From VGSZ01 sp044349155 (lineage in GTDB: Bacteria; Myxococcota; UBA727; VGSZ01), in the NCBI GenBank assembly GCA_044349155.1, contig JBIKRQ010000295.1, positions 1-8,025 on the forward strand: 8,025 bases of DNA, read 5' to 3'. Of the stretch, positions 1 to 4,673 are shown one piece after another (the first letter of the stretch is position 1; each line of letters starts with the position of its first letter). The translations under genes were made by a program, and so were the position numbers. A model generated the notes under the pieces. The model saw only the letters and a program-made list of their open reading frames with translations, searched no databases and was not told where the DNA came from.

Positions 1-846
1 GGTGTCACTCGCCTCGTCACCCAACACCTGCATCGCCAGATCGGTGATGCGCAACGTCGCTTCCGTCGCGTTCACCTTGGTGAGCGCGGCCAGCGTGACG
101 ACGTCCTCGCCGTGTGCCTGCCGCCAGGCCGCCTGACGCGTGAGCAACCGGGCACCGTCGAGTTCGACCTTCATGTTGGCGAGCTTGAAGTGCACCGCTT
201 GTTGTCGCGCGAGCGGCTTGCCCGCAGCGACGTGCGTCAGCGACCACGTGCGCGCTGTTTCGAACGCGGCATCGGCCAGGCCAAGCGCGATGCTCGCGAG
301 GTCGATGCGCCAACGCTGTAGCAGCGAGAGCACCGGCTCAGCGTCGAGCAGACGCGCAGGGACTGCTGAAAACGTCAGACGTGCCTGCTGCGCGTCGCGC
401 AAACCGAGTGCGTTCACTGCTGCGCGCGAGACGCCGGCATGACGCAGATCGACGACGACAATCGCATCGCGATTGTCGATCATCGTGCGCACCACCGCGA
501 AGGTCGCGAGCGCACCATTGACGATCACTGCGCTGTTGCCGTCGACGACAACGCCGTCGGCCGTGCGCCGCGCCACCACCTCAGGGCGAGCGTGCTCGAT
601 GCCGCCGGCTGCACCAAGCAGCACGAGGCAGCCTGTGTCGTCGTCGAGCAAGGCCACGTGGGCAGCCTGTGCGCGCGCCTGCAGCACCACGGCTGCCGAC
701 GTGCTTCGCCGTGCGACAGCCTCGAGCACCAGGCTGCGCTGAAGCCACGGCGTGGTCGGAGTTGTGAGCGCGCGGACGGCGTCGGCAGCGACGGCCGCGA
801 TGGCTTCGGCAGCGACGACATCGTCGTGGGGAACGGTGAAGTCCAT
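1..846 (-). CDS. Divergent acyl-CoA dehydrogenase-like protein, second subunit (3' end outside window)
   Basis: The frame is open from an ATG at 846 to the left edge (282 residues seen, C-terminus missing). It starts 2 nt after the stop of the upstream dehydrogenase, with GGAG (854-857) 7 nt ahead, so the two are probably co-translated. Residues 180-282 resemble the C-terminal helical domain of acyl-CoA dehydrogenases: an ALGLADAAFETA helix, GKPLARQQAVHFKLANM (209-225), then AMQVLG (271-276). VVVDGNSAVIVNG (about 99-111) matches the middle-domain VLNGTKMWITNG segment of its neighbour. The SEPxAGSD flavin-contact motif is absent, and the part before the middle domain is about 40-50 residues shorter than usual. 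A gapless alignment anchored on GKP puts Trp179 where the neighbour has its likely catalytic Glu245. The alternative catalytic Glu position (xEGT motif) lies beyond the edge. It may be a non-catalytic partner of a heteromeric dehydrogenase, as in the actinobacterial FadE/ChsE pairs; that role is inference, family membership is fairly secure. Confidence 0.82.
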   Translation of the reverse strand, partial: MDFTVPHDDVVAAEAIAAVAADAVRALTTPTTPWLQRSLVLEAVARRSTSAAVVLQARAQAAHVALLDDDTGCLVLLGAAGGIEHARPEVVARRTADGVVVDGNSAVIVNGALATFAVVRTMIDNRDAIVVVDLRHAGVSRAAVNALGLRDAQQARLTFSAVPARLLDAEPVLSLLQRWRIDLASIALGLADAAFETARTWSLTHVAAGKPLARQQAVHFKLANMKVELDGARLLTRQAAWRQAHGEDVVTLAALTKVNATEATLRITDLAMQVLGDEASDT

Positions 847-848
847 GG

Positions 849-2009
849 TCACACTCCGCTTGGCAGAAGGTTGCGCGCGATGATGCCGCGCTGCACTTCG
901 CTGGTGCCTGCACCAATGCTGCCGAGCATCGCGTCACGCCAGCTGCGCTCGACGTGGAACTCGGTGGTGTAGCCAACACCGCCCAGCACCTGGATCGCGT
1001 CTCGCGCGGTGGTTTGCGACGCCTCAGACACCTGCAGCTTCGCGATGGCGGCGTCGACGAGCGGTGGATCGCCGCCACTGTCGAGGTGCCACGCCACGCG
1101 GTGGATGAGGTTGCGGCCGACCTCGTAGCGCAGGCGCATGTCGACGATCATCTGGCGAACAGCGTCGAACTTCGCGATCGGCCGACCGAACTGCACCCGC
1201 TCTTTCGCGTAGCTCGCGGCGCGTTCGAAGTTTGCGCGCTGACCACCAAGTGCGGGCGCCAACAGCGTGCTGCGCTCCCAACCAAGGATGAGCTTCGCGG
1301 TGCCAACGAAGCCGGTGTTCAGCTCGCCGAGCAGCGCGTCTTCGGGCACTTCGCAGTCGTCAAAGATGATCTCCGACGTGAGCGAGGTCTTCATGCCCAT
1401 CTTTTCGATGCGCTGCCCGACCTTGAAGCCGGGGCTGCTGGCGTCGACGATGAACGTGGAAATGCCCGCGGCTTTGCGCGTTGGATCGGTGACTGCGGTG
1501 ACGATGAAGTGGTGGGCGATGGGGCCGTTGGTGATCCACATCTTCGTGCCGTTGAGCACCCAGCGCCCGTCGCGCTTCACGGCGCGCGTCTTCATGCTGC
1601 CCGCGTCGGAGCCGGCGTTGGGCTCGCTCAAGCAGAACGCGCCGAGCCAGTCGCCGCTGCACATCGGTGGCAGGTACTTCTGCTTCTGCGCCTCGGTGCC
1701 GAGCTTCCAGATGGGCACGCCGCACAAGATCGACGAGGCGCCCCACGCGAGGGCCACGCCACCGTCGAGTGCACCGGCCGCGAAGCCCTCTTTCACGAGG
1801 CACGTCTCGAGCGCCGACAGCCCCGTGCCGCCGTAGGCCTCGGGAAACGGCGCACCGATAAGCCCTGCTTGCGCCATCTGCTTCCACAACGACGAATCCC
1901 AGCGTTCGTGGCGTTCTCGTTCGAGCACCGACGGCAACACGCTGCGTGCGCCGAAGTCGCGGGCGCTGTCGTAGAGGTCCTGCTGGTCGCGCGTGATCGT
2001 GAAATCCAT
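849..2009 (-). CDS. Acyl-CoA dehydrogenase (helix-G glutamate type)
   Basis: This 386-residue flavoprotein would carry out FAD-dependent alpha,beta-dehydrogenation of an acyl-CoA in the cytoplasm, passing electrons to ETF. The length is normal for the family. Domains in order: N-terminal helical (1 to about 117), middle beta (about 122-220) with CLSEPNAGSDAGS (126-138) and WITNG (158-162), and C-terminal helical (about 230-380) with RVQFGRPI (271-278), QVLGGVGY (340-347) and GAGTSEVQR (366-374). Short-chain enzymes use the Glu of an xEGT motif as base; here that position is Ala367. Glu245 in GWERSTLLA instead fits the helix-G base known from isovaleryl-CoA and long-chain enzymes, so it is probably active, perhaps on branched or long substrates. 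Substrate cannot be read from sequence. I chose the ATG at 2009 because GAGGAG lies 5 nt upstream and MDFTITRDQQ is a typical family start; the in-frame extension to 2075 would overlap tetR. It lies 39 nt after tetR and 2 nt before a second dehydrogenase. Confidence 0.95.
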   Translation of the reverse strand: MDFTITRDQQDLYDSARDFGARSVLPSVLERERHERWDSSLWKQMAQAGLIGAPFPEAYGGTGLSALETCLVKEGFAAGALDGGVALAWGASSILCGVPIWKLGTEAQKQKYLPPMCSGDWLGAFCLSEPNAGSDAGSMKTRAVKRDGRWVLNGTKMWITNGPIAHHFIVTAVTDPTRKAAGISTFIVDASSPGFKVGQRIEKMGMKTSLTSEIIFDDCEVPEDALLGELNTGFVGTAKLILGWERSTLLAPALGGQRANFERAASYAKERVQFGRPIAKFDAVRQMIVDMRLRYEVGRNLIHRVAWHLDSGGDPPLVDAAIAKLQVSEASQTTARDAIQVLGGVGYTTEFHVERSWRDAMLGSIGAGTSEVQRGIIARNLLPSGV

Positions 2010-2014
2010 CGCCG

Positions 2015-2020
2015 CTCCTC
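2015..2020 (-). promoter_or_regulatory. Ribosome binding site of the acyl-CoA dehydrogenase gene
   Basis: GAGGAG on the minus strand lies 5 nt before the ATG at 2009. It decides the start against the longer frame opening at 2075, which would run into the end of the TetR gene and add a tail unlike the family. Confidence 0.8.
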
Positions 2021-2049
2021 GTTGTGTGTCGCCGTCGCTGTCGTCGTGA

Positions 2050-2766
2050 TCAGGTGCGCGGGCGCGGTTGGCCAATGAGCGCGCGGTGGATCATCGCCAT
2101 CACCGTCGACTTCATCTTGTCGAGGGTGATGCTCGACTGCACCTTGCTGCGCGCCCCTTGCGTCGTGAGCACAAACGAAACGAACGAGGTCTCGAGCGTG
2201 CCCATGAAGATGACGCTCATCGCGTTGGGGTCGATGCCTTCAAACAGCTCGCCGCTGCGCTGACCGTCCTCGAAGATCTGCGCAATCGACGCGAACACGT
2301 CGGCAACGGCTGGATGCTCGAGCGTTTCACCCAACCGCGCGTTGCGCCCGAACTCGAGCACCAGCACTTTGACGACGAGGGGAAACAGCTCAAACGCCTG
2401 AAACGCGAGTTCAACGATCTGCGCAAGCTTCTCGAACATGCTTTGGCCAGGCATGTTGGCGACGTCGTGAACGGCCTTGGCGAACACCGCCCAGTTGGTG
2501 TCGAACACGCTCGCGAGCAGGCCGTCCTTGTTGCCGTAGTAGTGGTAGACGAGGCCGTAGGCGACGCCGGCTTCTTCGGCCACGTCGGAAATGCGGCAGC
2601 CGTGGTAGCCCTTCTCGGCGAAGACCTTCACGGCGGCCTTCAGGATCTGTTTGCGCTTGTCGTCCTTCTGCGGGGTCGTTGGCGTCCGCTCGGCGCGAGG
2701 TGTGGAAGTGCGCGACGTGTCGGGCGCGGTCGCATCTGGACTGACGCGGGCAGAACGGCGGGCCAT
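2050..2766 (-). CDS. TetR/AcrR-family transcriptional regulator
   Basis: The product has 238 residues. Residues 1 to about 34 form a Ser/Thr/Pro/Arg-rich, probably disordered tail. The family's DNA-binding domain follows: KRKQILKAAVKVFAEKGYHG (37-56), then the helix-turn-helix ISDVAEEAGVAYGLVYHYYGNK (about 59-80) and DGLLASVF. The remaining helical part (about 90-230) is the ligand-binding and dimerisation domain, with no recognisable ligand signature. It is the first gene of a minus-strand run leading into two acyl-CoA dehydrogenases, so a FadR/PsrA-like repressor responding to an acyl-CoA is the natural guess; this is inference from context. GGAG (2774-2777) lies 7 nt before the ATG. A 20-bp near-palindrome immediately upstream is a possible autoregulatory operator. 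The Arg/Ser/Thr N-terminal extension is longer than usual and might add non-specific DNA contacts. Confidence 0.93.
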   Translation of the reverse strand: MARRSARVSPDATAPDTSRTSTPRAERTPTTPQKDDKRKQILKAAVKVFAEKGYHGCRISDVAEEAGVAYGLVYHYYGNKDGLLASVFDTNWAVFAKAVHDVANMPGQSMFEKLAQIVELAFQAFELFPLVVKVLVLEFGRNARLGETLEHPAVADVFASIAQIFEDGQRSGELFEGIDPNAMSVIFMGTLETSFVSFVLTTQGARSKVQSSITLDKMKSTVMAMIHRALIGQPRPRT

Positions 2767-2782
2767 GTGGACACTCCAACAA

Positions 2783-2802
2783 CCCGGATGACAGGATCCC
2801 GG
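2783..2802. promoter_or_regulatory. Candidate TetR operator (near-perfect palindrome)
   Basis: CCCGGAT, a 6-nt spacer, then ATCCCGG: the arms pair at 6 of 7 positions. The site ends 17 nt upstream of the tetR start codon and 27 nt before the start of the divergent HEAT-protein gene. Its size and place suit autoregulation by a TetR dimer, possibly with control of the divergent gene. No second copy was seen upstream of the dehydrogenases, which would fit a single operon promoter. Binding is inferred only from symmetry and position. Confidence 0.4.
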
Positions 2803-2828
2803 CGGGCGGTGGGGCGAAGGATGCTTGT

Positions 2829-2844
2829 TTGATTCTCATGTCAA
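2829..2844. promoter_or_regulatory. Inverted repeat TTGA-N8-TCAA containing a -35-like TTGACA on the minus strand
   Basis: TTGA (2829-2832) and TCAA (2841-2844) form a small symmetric site. Read on the minus strand, 2839-2844 is a perfect TTGACA, about 73 nt upstream of the tetR start. At 17-nt spacing the -10 position reads TCCTTC, a poor match, so a sigma-70-type tetR promoter here is only possible. The site overlaps the TTG/ATG start region of the plus-strand HEAT gene, so occupancy could affect both directions. Confidence 0.25.
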
Positions 2845-3656
2845 TCTCACGGGGCGAAGTCAAACCACGACGTCAGCAGCGTCGTCGTCAGCGTCGTCGT
2901 GAAACCGCTGCGGTGCTGTGTCTGCTGTGGGCGCTGCTCGCAAGCGCTGTGGTGCACGCCGCGATCCCAGCGCGCATGCGTGATGGTTTGTCGTCGAGCA
3001 GCATGAAGGTTCGGCTCATCGCCGTGTCCGCCGTCGCGAAGACAAAAGACCCCGAGGCCGCCGCACTGTTGCGCCCGTTGCTCGCCGACGAAGCACCGCT
3101 CGTGCGCGTGGCGGTCGTCGATGGACTCACCGCACTCAAAGACCTGTCGTCGTCAGCAGCGATCTCAGCACTCGCAGCAGATGCCGATCCCGCGGTGCGC
3201 AAAGCGGTTGAGAAGTCGAACAAGGTGTTTGAGCTGCTCGTTGTCCGCGTCGACATCAGCGAGGTGCAAGACCTCTCGGGGCGCAACTACGCCAACGTCA
3301 CGACACGCTTGCAGCAAACGTTCGAGCGCGAGCTTGGCAAGCTGCTCAAGGGCGACCTTGTCGTCGAGCGCTCTGGCAGTCTGGCCAAAGGCCACGGCGC
3401 GATTTTGAAAATCCGGTCGATCACCAACAGCACCAGCGGCGGCAATGGCGTGCTCGAGGTGAAGTGCGACATGACGCTCGTTGAGATGCCCGGCAAAATC
3501 CTGCGGCTCACGTCGTCGGCTGCTGCGGCGGCGGGTGTCGAAGGTGCGATGCCGAAGTCGATCGAGCCCGAGCTCGCCAACGACGCCATCGACGCGTGCG
3601 CACCCAGCCTCGCGAAAGACTTCGCCGACTACATCGAGCAGCGCCGCAAGCGCTGA
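2829..3656 (+). CDS. Exported HEAT-repeat protein of unknown function
   Basis: The frame encodes 275 residues from a TTG at 2829, or 272 from the ATG at 2838. I prefer TTG because GAAGGA (2816-2821) ends 7 nt before it, while the ATG sits 16 nt away. The N-terminus has a very basic stretch (RRQQRRRQRRR, 14-24), then a hydrophobic core (about 27-43) ending VHA-A, which looks like a signal peptide with a long n-region and places the protein in the periplasm. Residues about 55-130 hold two to three HEAT-like helical repeats with the spaced KVRLIAVSAVA, LVRVAVVDGL and AVRKAVEKS pattern. The rest (about 134-270) alternates probable beta strands (FELLVVRVDISEV, GAILKIRSI, VLEVKCDMTLVEM) and helices, and I do not recognise it. 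HEAT repeats usually mediate protein contacts, so a scaffold or envelope-binding role is plausible but unproven. It is divergent from tetR and converges on a zinc-ribbon gene 12 nt away. Confidence 0.85.
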   Translation: MILMSISRGEVKPRRQQRRRQRRRETAAVLCLLWALLASAVVHAAIPARMRDGLSSSSMKVRLIAVSAVAKTKDPEAAALLRPLLADEAPLVRVAVVDGLTALKDLSSSAAISALAADADPAVRKAVEKSNKVFELLVVRVDISEVQDLSGRNYANVTTRLQQTFERELGKLLKGDLVVERSGSLAKGHGAILKIRSITNSTSGGNGVLEVKCDMTLVEMPGKILRLTSSAAAAAGVEGAMPKSIEPELANDAIDACAPSLAKDFADYIEQRRKR

Positions 3657-3663
3657 GTGCGCT
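3649..3663. terminator. Weak hairpin at the convergent gene junction
   Basis: AGCGC, a TGAGT loop, then GCGCT overlap the stop codon of the plus-strand HEAT gene. The stem grows to 7 bp if one base is bulged. It sits in the 12-nt gap between two converging genes, where a shared terminator would be expected. No T-run follows on either strand, so intrinsic termination is doubtful. Confidence 0.22.
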
Positions 3664-3668
3664 GCTGG

Positions 3669-4175
3669 TCAGCCTTCGGGCTCGCCGAGAAACAGGCCGC
3701 AGTCGGCGCATTCACCGTTCACCAACGCGCCGGTGTGGCCGCAGGCGGGGCAGGTGACTTCGGCCGCGGTGACGTCGATGGCCTCGGTGCGAAACTGGCC
3801 CACTCCCTCTTTGGCGATGAGTGCTTCGAAGCGCGCCTTCATCACGTCGGACACGCGCGCGAGGTCATCCTCGGCGACCATCACGCCGATCTTCATCGCG
3901 CCTGCCGCGAGCGGTTCGCCTTCTTCAGCGTCAGCACTCAACAGGCACGGCACGCCGGCCTCGAGCAGTGCTGCCTCGATCTCGCGACACGCGCTCAACG
4001 AGGCGTGGATGGCGGCGACGACCTTGCGCCCTGCCAGGGCCTTGCGAGGGTCGTCACGGGCAGCGAGTGCGGCCTCAACGACGGCTTCGTCGACGAGGTC
4101 AACCTTGCAGCTGCCGCAGCGAACGAAGCCCGCGCGAAACCGACCACCGCACGAAGGGCACACCAGACCAGCCAT
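3669..4175 (-). CDS. Small protein with a zinc ribbon at each end and a DUF2007-like middle
   Basis: The product has 168 residues with no signal peptide or membrane segment, so it is probably cytoplasmic. The N-terminus carries CPSC at 6-9 and CGSC at 20-23, and the C-terminus CPAC at 142-145 and CADC at 156-159. Both sets have identical CxxC-x10-CxxC spacing, typical of treble-clef/zinc-ribbon knuckles that bind one Zn each. Between them, about 50-120 (AGRKVVAAIHASLSACREIE, ALLEAGVPCLLSADAEEGE, KIGVMVAEDDLARVSDVM) follow the alpha/beta pattern of the DUF2007 'putative signal transducing protein' family, in which an element such as 'L...AGIP...' precedes a V.V...D...A motif. That assignment is by pattern only. 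Its partner, whether nucleic acid or protein, cannot be told. It lies 47 nt downstream of the lipoprotein gene on the same strand, so co-transcription is possible. The ribosome binding site is weak. Confidence 0.85.
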   Translation of the reverse strand: MAGLVCPSCGGRFRAGFVRCGSCKVDLVDEAVVEAALAARDDPRKALAGRKVVAAIHASLSACREIEAALLEAGVPCLLSADAEEGEPLAAGAMKIGVMVAEDDLARVSDVMKARFEALIAKEGVGQFRTEAIDVTAAEVTCPACGHTGALVNGECADCGLFLGEPEG

Positions 4176-4222
4176 GTGTTGTTCTCATTTCTCGCTTGGT
4201 TTGTTGTCGTTCGTCGACGACG

Positions 4223-4603
4223 TCAGGGCAGGGCGACCTGTTCGAGGGTGCTCGCAAGGCAGGCGCAACAGTTCTGGCCGACGCGGCTGGCGAGGCGCGA
4301 GGTGGCTTGCACGGAGCCCGTCGGTCCCACGACGGTGACCTCGTACACGCCGAGTGCGTCGCCAAAGCTGCACTGGTTTGAGCCCGCGCGCACATCGGTG
4401 TTGCAGGTGAAGGTGTCGACGGACTCGCCGTCGTGGGTGGCAGCCACGGTCCAGTCGGTGGCCGGCTGACCGGCATTGTCGACGACGAACAGGCTGATCG
4501 CCCCAGCACACGGCGTGCACACGCATTCGCCATCGACCTGTTCGTCGCAGGCAGCGATGGCGGTCAGACCGAAAACGACGACGACAGTCGCGAGACGAAG
4601 CAT
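4223..4603 (-). CDS. Cys-rich lipoprotein of unknown function
   Basis: The product has 126 residues starting MLRLATVVVVFGLTAIAAC. A charged residue, a hydrophobic run and an IAAC lipobox predict cleavage before Cys19, which would be lipidated and held in the inner or outer membrane. Asp follows the lipid Cys, which in E. coli favours inner-membrane retention but is not a reliable rule elsewhere. The mature part has eight further cysteines (27, 29, 32, 67, 78, 112, 113, 115), an even number, suggesting disulfides or metal binding; the CVCTPC and NCCAC clusters at the ends could pair. The centre (about 36-102) reads like a small beta-sandwich (ISLFVVDNAGQPATDWTVAA, GVYEVTVVGPTG), as in carboxypeptidase-regulatory or Ig-like folds. 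I do not recognise a family. The frame is open upstream to 5482, but the longer versions overlap the ABC gene and lack a signal peptide at the N-terminus, so I use 4603. No convincing Shine-Dalgarno sequence is visible. Confidence 0.78.
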   Translation of the reverse strand: MLRLATVVVVFGLTAIAACDEQVDGECVCTPCAGAISLFVVDNAGQPATDWTVAATHDGESVDTFTCNTDVRAGSNQCSFGDALGVYEVTVVGPTGSVQATSRLASRVGQNCCACLASTLEQVALP

Positions 4604-4624
4604 CTGCGCACCATGCCAGAAGCG

Positions 4625-4643
4625 GCCAGTAACGACCACTGGC
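4625..4643. promoter_or_regulatory. Perfect inverted repeat in the divergent lipoprotein/ABC promoter region
   Basis: GCCAGT, 7 nt, then ACTGGC pair perfectly (19 bp in all) in the middle of the 70-nt gap between the lipoprotein and the ABC exporter genes. This could be an operator shared by both. A related half-site, GCCAGA, lies just upstream at 4615-4620. A GATAAC (4660-4665) 8 nt before the ABC ATG resembles a -10 element, but no clear -35 is seen. No regulator gene is adjacent to name a partner. Confidence 0.35.
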
Positions 4644-4673
4644 GGTCGCGGACGAAGTTGATAACCCCGCGCC

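Noticed and set aside
2010..2049. A separate promoter or operator between tetR and the dehydrogenase
   Set aside because: Only 40 nt with a ribosome binding site and GTC-rich sequence; no palindrome or promoter-like hexamers were seen.
954..2078. Plus-strand open frame of 374 codons opposite the acyl-CoA dehydrogenase
   Set aside because: The opposite strand encodes a full flavoenzyme with conserved motifs; this frame has low-complexity His/Ala/Arg composition and no family pattern.
2068..2832. Plus-strand open frame of 254 codons opposite tetR
   Set aside because: The minus strand has a textbook TetR helix-turn-helix; the plus frame is a compositional shadow.
2839..2844. Confident sigma-70 promoter for tetR from the perfect TTGACA
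   Set aside because: At 16-18 nt spacing there is no recognisable -10 hexamer, so it is only listed as a weak candidate.
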